From UBA12077 sp963665525 (lineage in GTDB: Bacteria; Bacteroidota; Bacteroidia; Bacteroidales; UBA12077), in NCBI GenBank assembly GCA_963665525.1, contig OY762280.1, positions 2,294,001 to 2,358,000 of the forward strand: DNA of 64,000 nucleotides, given 5' to 3'. The notes beneath the pieces were generated by a model. The model was not told the DNA's origin and made no database searches. It worked only from the letters and a program-made list of their open reading frames with translations. Below are positions 1 through 11,100 of this stretch, in pieces (the stretch's first letter is position 1; each line of letters starts with the position of its first letter). A program made the position numbers and the translations under genes.

Positions 1-2378
1 ATAAAGGTGATTTATCCTTTATTAAGAAAATTCCTGTATCTAATCAGGCTACCGACATTGTAATTGTTAATGACACGGCTTATGTTATGATCAACGGTGG
101 TTTTGCCGGTCAAACAAGCTCTATGGCAATTATCGACTTAAAAACATTAACCCTCAATAGAGAAGTTGATCTTGGTACTGCCGGACTTGGTGTAATGCAA
201 ATGATTGCTAAAGACAACAAAATCTATTGTGTCAGACTTGCTGATTTTATGGGTCGTTTTAACTCTGGAATTGTTATATATGACATAACATCTGGTGCTA
301 TTCAGGAAGTTGAATATACATCAGGAATCCCTTACGATTCATCGCCACTGGCAATTGAGCCATGTACAAACGACACTATTTTCATTAAAAAAGATCTTGG
401 TTATGTTGCATTTAACACACAAGACCAAAGTTTTGGAAGTGAAACACATATGAATATTCCATCATATTATAACCAGGATAGCGATCATATTGGCCGAAGT
501 TCTGCTTATGATCCTGATGAAAAGAAATACTATATAACTTATGCATACTGGCATGGTAAAGGTGTAGGTCAGGTTTATGATAGTAATCTTGATAGTATTG
601 GTACATTTAAAGGTGTTGGTGCATCTCCTGAAGTTATGAAAATATGTCAAGCATCTGTAATAAATGAGAAACCATATACTTGCTCTGCTAATTCACCAAA
701 AACATACAATGAAGGTGAAGACTTTAAATTTAGATTATCTTACTCTACTTTTAAAGATAAAGAGGATAATTACCCAAGCATGTACTTGTATAATCCTGCT
801 CAGTACGAATGGCTATGTTTTGATTCAAAAACCCGCTACATTTCAGGAAATTTTAACGCAGAATTAGAAGAATCAAAAACTTTTAATGTTATAATGCAAG
901 GAATAGACAAGCAAGGTGCGTTTGTTCTCGATACAGTTAAAATAACAATCAATCCTGTAGATGATCCTATGACATTAGAAAAATTAATTTCTGATATCAC
1001 AGTGGATGAAGATGCTGCTGACTCACTGCTTACATTAACTGAAACATTTGTTGACGTTGATAATATAATCAGTACAAGAATAATAGCTAATACAAATTCA
1101 ACTCTGATAAATACAACAATCAGCGAAAATGTATTAACTATCCATTTCAACGTAGAACAAAATGGTGAAGCTGAAATCATTATAGAAGCTGAATCAAATG
1201 ATGTAACTTTAACTGATACATTTAATGTTTATGTAAGGCCAGTAGATGATGCTCCTTATGTTGTAAATTCAATAGCTGATGTTACAGCAAACGAAGATGA
1301 AAGCATTGCTGCCATTGACTTAACTAATGTATTTGATGATATAGATAACGACAATTCAGCCATTACTAAAGAGATTATTAGTGTAACTGATGAAAGTTTA
1401 CTAACCATGAACATTACAAATAATCTTCTAAACATTGAGTTAAAAGAGAATCAATCAGGTGAACTGGAAGTTATTATCGAAGCTACATCAAATACATTAA
1501 CAGTAACTGATACGTTTAATATTACTGTTAATGCGGTTGATAATGCACCGGTTGTTGTTCATTCAATAACTGATATCACAGCAAACGAAGATGAAAATAT
1601 TACTGATATTGATTTAACAAATGTATTTGACGATATTGACAACGATAATACTGCCATAATAAAAGTTGTTAAAAACATTTCGAATACAAGCCTGTTAAAT
1701 GCCGAAATCAATGATAATAATTTATCAATCGCACTACTTGAAAATCAATTTGGAGAATCTGAAATTGTTATTGAAGCAACTTCAAATGGTTTATCGGTAA
1801 CAGATACATTTAATATTGCAGTGAACGCTGTAAACGATAAACCGGTTGTTGTTGAAACAATCGAAAATGTAACTGTAGATATGAATGCTGCAGATTTACA
1901 AATCGATTTAAGTAATATATTCGATGATATCGATAGCGATGATCTTGAAATTACAATTAGCAATAATACAAATGAAAGCTTAGTAGAAACTTCAATCTCA
2001 GAAAATATACTAAGCTTATCATTTGTTCAGGATCAACACGGAACAGCAGAATTAACTGTTACTGCAAACGATGGAACAGCATCTGTAAATACATCATTTA
2101 ACGTTACAGTAAACAATACTGCAACCGGATTAGAAAATATTGAGAATATTACGCTCAAAATTTATCCTAATCCTGTTCAGGAGATTATAAACATAGATTG
2201 TGAATTTGGTATGGAACGCGTTGTTATATTTAACAGCATTGGAAATATCCAAAGAATAATCAATCCTGAAAATATCAATTATTGTAAAATAAATGTTTCT
2301 GGTTTACCATACGGTACTTATTTCTTAAGTATTGAAGGTAAGAACAACCGAATTACTAAAACAATTATTAAACAATAA
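1..2378 (+). CDS. Secreted propeller/Ig-repeat protein with T9SS type A sorting domain (5' partial)
   Basis: The reading frame is open from base 3 to the stop at 2378, so the gene starts left of the window; 791 residues are visible. The ATG at 87 lies inside the propeller and is not the start. The first ~190 visible residues look like a YncE/DUF5074-type beta-propeller (short 'AIIDLKT' and 'GIVIYDITSG' blades). An Ig-like domain follows, then four cadherin-like repeats (about 960-2120) carrying 'NEDE...IDLTNVFDDIDND' motifs. The last ~80 residues, starting at the 'IYPNPV' motif, are a T9SS type A sorting domain, so the protein is probably exported and held at the surface. It precedes a BtuB/BtuG-like gene set, which suggests a role in ligand capture, but the ligand is inferred. 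A terminator-like hairpin follows the stop. Confidence 0.85.
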   Translation, partial: KGDLSFIKKIPVSNQATDIVIVNDTAYVMINGGFAGQTSSMAIIDLKTLTLNREVDLGTAGLGVMQMIAKDNKIYCVRLADFMGRFNSGIVIYDITSGAIQEVEYTSGIPYDSSPLAIEPCTNDTIFIKKDLGYVAFNTQDQSFGSETHMNIPSYYNQDSDHIGRSSAYDPDEKKYYITYAYWHGKGVGQVYDSNLDSIGTFKGVGASPEVMKICQASVINEKPYTCSANSPKTYNEGEDFKFRLSYSTFKDKEDNYPSMYLYNPAQYEWLCFDSKTRYISGNFNAELEESKTFNVIMQGIDKQGAFVLDTVKITINPVDDPMTLEKLISDITVDEDAADSLLTLTETFVDVDNIISTRIIANTNSTLINTTISENVLTIHFNVEQNGEAEIIIEAESNDVTLTDTFNVYVRPVDDAPYVVNSIADVTANEDESIAAIDLTNVFDDIDNDNSAITKEIISVTDESLLTMNITNNLLNIELKENQSGELEVIIEATSNTLTVTDTFNITVNAVDNAPVVVHSITDITANEDENITDIDLTNVFDDIDNDNTAIIKVVKNISNTSLLNAEINDNNLSIALLENQFGESEIVIEATSNGLSVTDTFNIAVNAVNDKPVVVETIENVTVDMNAADLQIDLSNIFDDIDSDDLEITISNNTNESLVETSISENILSLSFVQDQHGTAELTVTANDGTASVNTSFNVTVNNTATGLENIENITLKIYPNPVQEIINIDCEFGMERVVIFNSIGNIQRIINPENINYCKINVSGLPYGTYFLSIEGKNNRITKTIIKQ
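960..2120 (+). repeat. Four tandem cadherin-like (Ig-fold) repeats
   Basis: Four units of about 95 residues each begin with 'VDDxP/VDNAP/VNDKP' and carry an acidic 'DIDND'-type segment, as in calcium-binding cadherin-like domains. The same unit type recurs near the C-terminus of the 2663-residue protein at 8104-16095. Confidence 0.7.
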
Positions 2379-2390
2379 TACCTAATTTCT

Positions 2391-2421
2391 TTACCGGGAT
2401 CAGATTGATCCCGGTAATTTT
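2391..2421 (+). terminator. Rho-independent terminator-like hairpin
   Basis: A perfect 12-bp inverted repeat (TTACCGGGATCA / TGATCCCGGTAA) with a 3-nt loop is followed by TTTTC, 12 bp after the stop of the first gene. It lies only ~20 bp before the next start codon, so it may end the upstream transcript or attenuate read-through. Confidence 0.75.
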
Positions 2422-2440
2422 CATTTAAAATCTTCACGGA

Positions 2441-4876
2441 ATGCGATCTTTTATAACCATTATTCTGATCTTACTTCTAAAGCCATTATCAGGTCAGGAA
2501 ATACTTAACAAACAAAAAACAAAAGATGGAATTTTTGTTTCCCGGATTATTGAATATAATCCGGCACCCGGCCAGTTTATCAATACTTCTGCCTGGGGAA
2601 CACCTGACAAAGCAGAATCAATTATTGGTGGAGTAAGCGGAGGAATTAGCCTTGGTGCTTATGGAGGATATATTATTGTTGGATTTAATAAATCGATAGA
2701 AAATGATCCTGAAAATCCTTACGGAATTGATTTTACTGTCTTTGGAAATCCTCTGGAAGAATGGTCCGAACCAGGAATTATTATGGTTATGAAAGATGAA
2801 AACCAGAATGGCATTGCCGACGACACCTGGTACGAAATTATTGGTAGCGATCATTACTGGGAATCTACCGTACACAACTACTCTCTTATCTACACTAATC
2901 CTAATAGCGATGTTGCCGCTGATGTAGAATGGATCGATAACAAAAATGACTCAGGTTATGTTTATGCCAACGAATTTCACTTGCAGCCTTATTATCCTTC
3001 TGCCGATTTATTCCCTGATATTAACCAGGAAAGCTATGGTTTTTCAGGAACTCGTATCAAAGGATTTGTAGACAATACCATCCCTACTTACATAATGTCT
3101 TTTCGTCGCGGATTTGGTTATGCCGATAACTTCCCCAGGGGAACAGCTCCCTACGATGTACCAAACAATCCTTATACTCCCGAAAAAGAAGGATGTGGAG
3201 GCGATCCTATCGACATTGACTGGGCAGTAGATTCGGAAGGTAACCCTGCGAATCTGGATCAAATCGACTTTGTAAAAATTTATACTGCCATAAACGAAGA
3301 AGCGGGCTGGCTAGGCGAAGTGTCAACCGAAGTTACTGCTGTTATGGATGTTACTCCCAACCCTTCAATAACAGGCGAAGAAAACCTGTTTGTGGTTAAC
3401 GATCTTCCCCCACAAATTAGCGCCGGAACCACAATTAAACTTGAAGCTAACTTTTTTATAAAAGGAAAAATACAAGACACCGAAAATATTGAATGGACTG
3501 TTGATAAGCCTCTAAAAGCAAACATTGATGAAAATAACTATTTAACAGTTATTGATACAGGTACTATTATCGTTACTGCAAAATATAATCATGGAACAAC
3601 TTACATAAAAACCATAACTACCGACATTATTGCTCCTGATAAAATAATATTAGATATTGATCAAAATGAATTAAGAGTTGGCGATACACTTAGCATTGAA
3701 TCAAAAGTAATGGATCAAAACGGAAATTATTTTTATGGCTTAGAAAATATCTGGAGTAGTTCCAACGACAATATAAGTATCGAACAAAACAACAATAATT
3801 ACTACATCCAAGGCAAAAAAGAAGGAACATCAAAATTATATGTTCATCCTAAAGGTTTTGAAAATATTAAAGATTCTGTCGAAATCACCATATTAAAAGC
3901 ACCTGATAAAATCCAGGTTTACTTAAGCATTAAATCAGATAAAGCAACAATATATCCAAGAACTAAGATTGAAATTACCAACTTTAATTTAAACCCATTT
4001 ATTACTGATCCAATCCTGGATTATGGATTACAAGACATACCAACTATTACACTTGCTCATGTTGTAGCTTCCGTATTTGAAAATATTGAATTTGAAAGCG
4101 ATTTACGTTTTACTGATAAGCCTGAAGGAAACTTATACATCGCACAGCTTCCTGTCAAATCTGATAATAACATTTTATACTATTACGGTTCGGGAGGATA
4201 TGATCATAATGCCTGGATTATAAAACACAATAACAATAGCTATTTAAATAGCTTTGCAGATATACAGGTATCTGAAAACGATGAAATAGTAGTTTATTAT
4301 ATTGAAAATATTCATTCTCCGTGGTGTATTTATCATGCTAATTTTATAGAAACAACCACCGAAACAGGAAAAATACTTGATATAAGCGCTTCGTGTAATT
4401 CATACCAATATGAAAATTCGGTAATCATAAGTAATGGAATTACTCCAGCAGTATCCGTTCCCGTTTTTGTAAATGATGAAAAATATTCTGAAAATGGAAA
4501 TATCATATTAACTGACAATAATGGGAATGTACATCTTCATTTCAAATATACCGGTGATTATATTGTACGAATTGCTACCGAAAATTATCATTTAATCGTA
4601 GAAAATGGACTTACTGGTATTGAAGACATAAATACCTCCGTTGAAGTATGGCCAAACCCGGCAAACAAGTACATCTCAATTAATACCAATAATTCTGCTA
4701 CTGAATCAATAGATATTTTAATATACTCCATCACGGGGGTTTTAAAATATCAACATCGTTTTCAAATATTTACTAAAACAACGATCAATACGGATAAGTG
4801 GAATAACGGGATTTACTTTATTCAAATAAAAATCTCTGATAAAATAATTAGCAAAAAGATCATCATAAATCATTAA
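2441..4876 (+). CDS. Cell-surface protein of the B12-locus type, T9SS type A sorting domain
   Basis: The 811-residue protein has an N-terminal signal peptide (residues 1-18). Residues ~30-300 match, from memory, the 'cell surface protein' found beside BtuB-type receptors in Bacteroides: 'PAPGQFIN', 'GGYIIVGFN', 'SEPGIIMVMKDENQNG' and 'FVKIYTA' are recognisable. Two Ig/BIG2-like domains follow (~315-485). Residues ~490-640 include a segment with 'YDHNAWIIK' that resembles DUF4430/transcobalamin-C-like folds, which is a weak call. The C-terminus ('VEVWPNPANKYI...') is a T9SS type A sorting tail. The gene ends 8 bp before the receptor gene, indicating co-transcription. It probably helps bind ligand at the surface; this is inferred from family and context only. 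Confidence 0.85.
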   Translation: MRSFITIILILLLKPLSGQEILNKQKTKDGIFVSRIIEYNPAPGQFINTSAWGTPDKAESIIGGVSGGISLGAYGGYIIVGFNKSIENDPENPYGIDFTVFGNPLEEWSEPGIIMVMKDENQNGIADDTWYEIIGSDHYWESTVHNYSLIYTNPNSDVAADVEWIDNKNDSGYVYANEFHLQPYYPSADLFPDINQESYGFSGTRIKGFVDNTIPTYIMSFRRGFGYADNFPRGTAPYDVPNNPYTPEKEGCGGDPIDIDWAVDSEGNPANLDQIDFVKIYTAINEEAGWLGEVSTEVTAVMDVTPNPSITGEENLFVVNDLPPQISAGTTIKLEANFFIKGKIQDTENIEWTVDKPLKANIDENNYLTVIDTGTIIVTAKYNHGTTYIKTITTDIIAPDKIILDIDQNELRVGDTLSIESKVMDQNGNYFYGLENIWSSSNDNISIEQNNNNYYIQGKKEGTSKLYVHPKGFENIKDSVEITILKAPDKIQVYLSIKSDKATIYPRTKIEITNFNLNPFITDPILDYGLQDIPTITLAHVVASVFENIEFESDLRFTDKPEGNLYIAQLPVKSDNNILYYYGSGGYDHNAWIIKHNNNSYLNSFADIQVSENDEIVVYYIENIHSPWCIYHANFIETTTETGKILDISASCNSYQYENSVIISNGITPAVSVPVFVNDEKYSENGNIILTDNNGNVHLHFKYTGDYIVRIATENYHLIVENGLTGIEDINTSVEVWPNPANKYISINTNNSATESIDILIYSITGVLKYQHRFQIFTKTTINTDKWNNGIYFIQIKISDKIISKKIIINH

Positions 4877-4884
4877 AGGATAAA

Positions 4885-6903
4885 ATGAGACGACTACTTT
4901 TCATATCAACTTATATTTTAAGCAGCACCATATTACTTGATGCACAATCAGTAACAGATACTATTGCGATTGAAGAAGTAAGGATTGTTGCCAACCGGAT
5001 ATTCATAAAAGAAGAAGCAGGGCAAAAAATTTCGGATGTAGATTCTGTTGTCTTGTTAGATAAACTAAACCAGAATCTTTCGGATGTATTATCCGAGAAT
5101 ACCTCTGTTTACATTAAAGAACATGGACGCGGAGCATTAGCAACAGCATCGTTTAGAGGAACTGCTGCCACACATACACAGGTTTTATGGAATGGAATGA
5201 ACATTAATTCCCCTATGTTAGGGATGGTAGACTTTTCGCTTATTCCTGTGTATGTTATTGATGATTTAAGTTTAAATCATGGAGGAAGTTCTATTAAAGA
5301 ACAAAGTGGAGGTTTAGGAGGAAGCATAAATATTAGCAATAATGTCGATTGGAATAATCGTTTTAGTGGCCGCTATTACCAAGGCATTGGAAGTTACTCA
5401 ACGTTCGATGAGTTTGGCCAGGTTAACATTGGAAATAAAAAAATACAATCCAAAACTCGTATCTATTCTAACGCATCAAAAAACGATTACTCTTTTATCA
5501 ACAAATCTATTACCGAGCGTCCTGAAGTTAAAAATGAGAATGCCGATTATTCCAAATATGGATTTGCACAGGAAATCTATCTTAGAGCACACAAATACGA
5601 TTACATTTCTCTTAAAACATGGGGACAACTTGCTCAACGGTCACTTCCAACAGTTCAGAGTTACGAAGGTGCTGATCAGGCTAATTTAAACTCACAAGAC
5701 GATAATACATTTAAGGCTGTTGCCGCTTGGAAACATTATGGCAGCAAGAGTAAAATCTATTTTACTTCTGGGTACGACTACCAATCCCTTGATTATATAC
5801 TTGAAAATGAAGTTAACAGCATTGGCAAAGTTCCTGCAATTTATTCCGAAAGCATTATGCAAAGCATTCATAGCAATGCAAAATATGATTACAACTTTAC
5901 TGAGAATTTTCAATTTAATTCATCGCTTAATTATAAGCATTACAATGTTAACACCAAAGATTCGGTATTAAAAACCGGGTATAATGTTATACGAGATGAC
6001 TTTTCGGTATTCGGAGGATTCTACTTAAACCTTTTTAAGAAATATAATATCTCCTTAATGCTTCGAGATGATATTGTTGATTATAATTTATCCCCTTTAA
6101 TATTTAATTTGGGTATTAGCTATAAGCCTTTTTCAAATACCGATTTAGTAATTAAAGGGAGCCTTGCAAGAAATTACCACCATCCTACGCTAAACGACTT
6201 ATACTGGCAACCTGGAGGTAATCCTGAACTAAAAGCAGAAGAAGGATTTACCGAAGATATTACCATTATTTATTCTTTTGATAATGGCAGAACTCATGTA
6301 AGTAGCGAAGTAACAGGTTTTTACTCCGATATTAACAACTGGATTATTTGGTTGCCAAGTTTTAAAGGATACTGGGAACCATTTAATATTAAAAGAGTGA
6401 AATCTTATGGTTTGGAATATAACTTTAAAGTAACTAGCCATATTCAAAAATTAAATATCCAATTACAAGGAAACTACGGCCTTACAAAATCATTAAATTA
6501 TGGCGATCCCTTAACCTGGGGCGACGAATCATATAAAAAGCAACTACCATTTATTCCTGTGCATTCCGGAAACTTTTTAACGCAACTAAAATACCAGGGA
6601 TATTATATACGATATCAATTTAATTCTTATAGCGAAAGATTTACCATGACCAGTAATAAAGTAGGGCTCGAAGATGATTCTGGTGATTTAGGAGTAAGTC
6701 AAGATGCTGGAAAATTAGGCTGGTACTATCCCTATTATATGAGTAACCTGACTATAGGAAAAGAACACGACATTAAAAAATATACCCTGGGAGTAGAACT
6801 AAAAATTAACAACCTGTTCGACGAAGAGTATCGTTCGATATTAAACCGATATATGCCAGGCAGATATTATACCTTATTACTAAAAATCTCTTTCAAAAAA
6901 TAA
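4885..6903 (+). CDS. TonB-dependent outer-membrane receptor, BtuB-like
   Basis: The 672-residue protein has a signal peptide (~1-20), a TonB-box-like stretch ('DTIAIEEVRIVA'), a plug domain (~50-160) and a 22-strand-type barrel ending in aromatic-rich strands ('YYTLLLKISFKK'). It lacks the CarboxypepD_reg N-terminal extension common in SusC proteins, and its size fits vitamin or siderophore receptors. The plug motif 'FRGTAATHTQVLWNGMNINS' is characteristic, in my recollection, of the Bacteroidetes BtuB group. It starts 8 bp after the preceding stop with AAAGGA upstream as a possible ribosome site. With the BtuG-like gene 30 bp downstream, cobalamin or another corrinoid is the best guess for substrate; it would be imported using TonB energy. 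Confidence 0.88.
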   Translation: MRRLLFISTYILSSTILLDAQSVTDTIAIEEVRIVANRIFIKEEAGQKISDVDSVVLLDKLNQNLSDVLSENTSVYIKEHGRGALATASFRGTAATHTQVLWNGMNINSPMLGMVDFSLIPVYVIDDLSLNHGGSSIKEQSGGLGGSINISNNVDWNNRFSGRYYQGIGSYSTFDEFGQVNIGNKKIQSKTRIYSNASKNDYSFINKSITERPEVKNENADYSKYGFAQEIYLRAHKYDYISLKTWGQLAQRSLPTVQSYEGADQANLNSQDDNTFKAVAAWKHYGSKSKIYFTSGYDYQSLDYILENEVNSIGKVPAIYSESIMQSIHSNAKYDYNFTENFQFNSSLNYKHYNVNTKDSVLKTGYNVIRDDFSVFGGFYLNLFKKYNISLMLRDDIVDYNLSPLIFNLGISYKPFSNTDLVIKGSLARNYHHPTLNDLYWQPGGNPELKAEEGFTEDITIIYSFDNGRTHVSSEVTGFYSDINNWIIWLPSFKGYWEPFNIKRVKSYGLEYNFKVTSHIQKLNIQLQGNYGLTKSLNYGDPLTWGDESYKKQLPFIPVHSGNFLTQLKYQGYYIRYQFNSYSERFTMTSNKVGLEDDSGDLGVSQDAGKLGWYYPYYMSNLTIGKEHDIKKYTLGVELKINNLFDEEYRSILNRYMPGRYYTLLLKISFKK

Positions 6904-6933
6904 CATCAAGGAAACGATAAAAACTATAATACA

Positions 6934-8061
6934 ATGAAAAAATATCTTTTCATATTCATTATAAGCACACTAATTTATTCATGTATGGAAGATGATGAAC
7001 TTACCGAGTTTAATAAGCTTGAAGTAAAACAAGATTCATCGCTTACCGATTATATCAGAAATCAACGGGGTGTTTTTATTACCAACGAAGGCAATTTCAT
7101 GTACGATAATGCTTCTCTCTCCTATTACATGATTGATTCGATGAAAAACCTGAATAATGTATTTTTCAGAACAAATGCTGTACCATTGGGAGATGTTGCC
7201 CAATCTATGACTATTAGGGACTCTTTAGGTTATATAGTGGTCAATAATTCCGGGAAAGTATATGTAATTAATATTCACACATTTGATTATGTGGGTAAAA
7301 TTACCGGATTAACCTCTCCCCGATATATTCATTTTATCAACGATCAGAAAGCATATGTCACTGATCTTTATGCAAAATCAATTGCTATCGTAAATCCGCA
7401 AACATTTCAAATTACTGGTTCTATAGACGTTAATAATCATTCCACTGAATTTTACCAACACCCTACCGAGCAAATGGTACAATACGATAAATATGTATTT
7501 ACCAATTGTTGGTCGTATGATAATCAAATTTTGGTTATCGACACAGAAACAGACCAAGTAGTTGATTCCATTAAAGTACTTAAACAACCCACTTCGCTGG
7601 TTCTTGATAAATACAATAAAATATGGACAGTAACCGACGGTGGTTATTATGGCAGTCCTTATGGACACGAAGCTCCCGGACTAATCTGTATTGATGCAGT
7701 AACACGTAAAGTAGAGAAAATTTTCAGATTTGAATTGGGCGATTGGCCATCTGAAGTATGCTTAAATGGTACTAAGGATACACTTTATTTTATTAACCGT
7801 CATATATTCCGATTACCGGTTACTGCTTCCATATTTCCCAATGATCCTTTTATTGAAAGTCATTATGAAGGAAACTATTCCGGTGGATATTATGGATTAA
7901 CTGTTGATCCGGTAAGTTCCGAGATTTATGTAGCTGATGCCATAGATTATGTCCAACAAGGTGTAACATTCCGTTACTCACCTCAAGGTGAACCGATAGA
8001 TACCTTTAAGGTAGGTATTATTCCTGGTGCATTTTGCTTTAAACCAAGCAATAAAAAATAA
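6934..8061 (+). CDS. BtuG-like surface lipoprotein (YncE/DUF5074 beta-propeller)
   Basis: The 375-residue protein has a lipoprotein signal ending 'LIYSC', so Cys17 would be lipidated. The acidic stretch after it (MEDDE) resembles the Bacteroidetes lipoprotein export signal that sends proteins to the cell surface. The rest is a YncE/DUF5074-type propeller: 'GVFITNEGNF' opens it, repeated blades such as 'ILVIDTETDQVVDSI' follow, and the C-terminal 'IIPGAFCF' is typical of the family. BtuG proteins of this family bind B12 very tightly and pass it to BtuB. Placement directly after the BtuB-like receptor (30-bp gap) supports the same role here. Substrate assignment is inferred. Confidence 0.85.
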   Translation: MKKYLFIFIISTLIYSCMEDDELTEFNKLEVKQDSSLTDYIRNQRGVFITNEGNFMYDNASLSYYMIDSMKNLNNVFFRTNAVPLGDVAQSMTIRDSLGYIVVNNSGKVYVINIHTFDYVGKITGLTSPRYIHFINDQKAYVTDLYAKSIAIVNPQTFQITGSIDVNNHSTEFYQHPTEQMVQYDKYVFTNCWSYDNQILVIDTETDQVVDSIKVLKQPTSLVLDKYNKIWTVTDGGYYGSPYGHEAPGLICIDAVTRKVEKIFRFELGDWPSEVCLNGTKDTLYFINRHIFRLPVTASIFPNDPFIESHYEGNYSGGYYGLTVDPVSSEIYVADAIDYVQQGVTFRYSPQGEPIDTFKVGIIPGAFCFKPSNKK

Positions 8062-8103
8062 TTATATCAAATAACCTATTCAAAAATTAAATTTAATTAA
8101 ACA

Positions 8104-11100
8104 ATGAAAAAACCAATTACACTCATTTTATTGAGCTTATTCTCGTTGTGGCTATATGCCGAGAACGAAAAAAATCCATCGAAAGCAGTTTCTGCTTTTC
8201 CATGGGTAGAAAGCTTTGAAGAAGCCACCTTCCCTCCTGAAGGCTGGACAACAGAAACAGAAGATGCCAGCGGTGATGGCTGGGAACAAAACAATGGATC
8301 AACATACGGTCCAGGTAATGTTCCTGATGGCACATATGCTGCAATGGCTGATGTTTACAATATTTCCAAAGATCTAACAGCTAAACTTAAAACACCTGTG
8401 TTGCAATTAGGAAGTTTATCAAGTCCTAAACTTAAGCTTTTATGGCAGTGTACCGATGGTTATAGTCAAGATCCTGTTTTTGTAATTAAAATGTCAACAG
8501 ATAATGGAGTCAGTTATAATGAAATATATAATCAGACTGCTGATGGATTTGCCAATGACTGGGTTGAAATTGACATAGAACTAACAGGAGCCACTGATGA
8601 AACAATACTTTCTTTTGAAGTTATTAGCGATTATGGCAGTAAAAATTTATTTATTGACAATGTAAAAGTTTATGAGCCAGCTCCTATGCAGTTTGTTTCT
8701 GCAGAATCATTTCAAAATAATTCAAATGTTATTTCCATAGGTAGCACGAACAATGATATTGTTGGTATTAATGTTAAAACTCAAGGTGCTTTAAATAAAC
8801 TATCCATAAGTGATTTTAACTTTAGTTTTGATGGTACAACAGATTTAAACGATATTACCAGGGCTCAACTATTCTATACTGGAAGCTCGAATTCCTTTTC
8901 TACATCAACAGCTTTAGTAGAAACAAGCACCATTCAAAATACCATTACCTTAAATGGGAACACCGAACTGGCAGAAGGGAACAATTATTTTTGGCTGGCG
9001 CTAGACATTAGCCCCAGTGCATTATTAGATAATGTAGTCGATGCCAGCTATTCGCAAATTACGATTGGAACAGATAATCATGCAGTTTCTGCTCCAAACC
9101 CTGATGCAAACAGGCAGCTTAAGAAAATACTGAACATGCCCTCAGGAACAAATACGGTTACCGTTAACGAAAATCTTGTTTTTTACGATGATGGTGGTGA
9201 ACTGGAAAAATATTCTGAAGGATTTGAAGGTACTATTACATTTGTTCCTAACACCAGTGGCAAAGCCATTAAAATTGAATGGGATAATTTCGAGATCTTT
9301 AATACTTCAAGTACTGGTAACAATGATATTTTTAAAATTTACCAGGGATCAACCACTGATGAAGCCCATTTAATTGACACTTATTCAGAAATGCCTCCTA
9401 GTATTTATTCTATGGATGCCAACGGTACAATCACGATTTATTTTAAAGTAAACACAGGAGTTCCAAAAGAAGGATGGCAGGCTCTGGTTTCTGAATTTAC
9501 TCCGTCTAACATGAGTTATGTTGAATCAAATATATTACAGGAAGTCACTAATGTTGTTTCTGCCTCTGAAACTGATGCTCAAATGCTAAAAATCGAGATA
9601 GAAACTGTAAATACACTTAATCCTTTATCTACAGGAGATTTTGTCTTCAACACATCCGGTTCTTCCGATGCAGGGGATATTGCTAAAGCTAAATTATATT
9701 ATACAGCCAACAAAGATGTATTTAGTACTGCAAATTTTGCTGGTGAACAAAACTCACCAAATGGAGAATTTACTATTACCACAAATCAAGAGTTAAAAGT
9801 AGGTAAAAATTATTTTTGGTTGGTTTACGATCTAACGGATATGGCAATCCATGATAATGTTGTAGATGCTTCATGTACTTCAGTGAATGTTGGAGGAACA
9901 AGTCAGGTTCCTACAACAACATCACCTGACGGTAATAGGAACATCGATAATACTTATAGGATGCCTACATCGGGTACACCCACAAAAACTATTGCTCAGG
10001 AAATTCCTTTTACCGACGACAACGAAGGATATGGAGGTAAATACTCCTACGGTGCTAATTCGACCGTTACTTTTGTTCCGGCAAACAGCAACGAAAAAAT
10101 AAAAGTTGATTTTTCTTCTTTTGATATATACTACTCAAGCTCAAGTTATGGTACAAAGGCTGTCTTTAAAATATTCAATGGAAATAGTACAGCATCTGCC
10201 GATTTATTATGGGAAGCCGATGAAACAAACTGTTCTGAAGGACCAGGTTACATTGTTACATCAACCGTTGATAATGGTGCACTTACTATTCAGTTCGTTG
10301 GTAACACTTATACATCTACTTATACTAAAGCAGGATGGGAAGCAACATTATGGAGTGAATTACCAAAAGACATGGAATTCAAATCAGCAGAAGTTACTCA
10401 ACAATCAGGTGTTGTAAAACCGGGATCAATCGATCATCAACTACTGTCTATTAACCTGAAAACCTCCGGAACATTAAATCCTGTAAATAATACCATATTT
10501 ACTTTTAACACGAATGGAACAACTCAAGCTATTGATTTAAGTGCAGCCCGATTATACTTCACCGGTAAAAACAACGCTTTTTCTACAACCACTCCGGTAG
10601 GCACAGAAGTTTCAGCTCCTGAAAATGACTTTAGTTTTACATGTACTAATTCTCTTGAAGAAGGTAATAATTACTTCTGGTTGGTTTACGACATCTCATC
10701 GGGAGCTACTATAGACAATACCGTTGATGCTGAACTTAATAAAGTTCAATTAATGGATTCGGAGCATATTATTAATAATGGCGCACCTGCAGGAAACAGT
10801 ATCATTAAGAATATTTACAATCTTGAATCTGGGACAAATACGGTATATATCAACGAAACACCATTGCAATTTTTCGATGATGGTGGTCAAACCAATAAAT
10901 ACTCCAAAGATTTTAACGGAACGGTATCTTTCATCCCTGAAGATAATACTCAAAAGGCTCGTTTAAGCATAAGCAGTCTTCAATTCTATAGCATGGACAA
11001 AATTTCGGTTTATAATGGTACTGGAACAGAAGATGAGAATTTGATTCGTGAAATAGATGGTGATGAGAACATAACAAATTCTGACGAGCCATATGTATTT

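Noticed and set aside
87..89. ATG at 87 as the start of the first gene
   Set aside because: The same frame is open to the window edge and the residues before the ATG continue the propeller pattern ('VIVNDTAYV'), so the true start is outside the window.
2379..8103. Cobalamin riboswitch within the BtuB-like operon
   Set aside because: The gaps before the internal genes are at most ~60 bp and hold no B12-box-like sequence; a riboswitch, if present, must lie left of the window.
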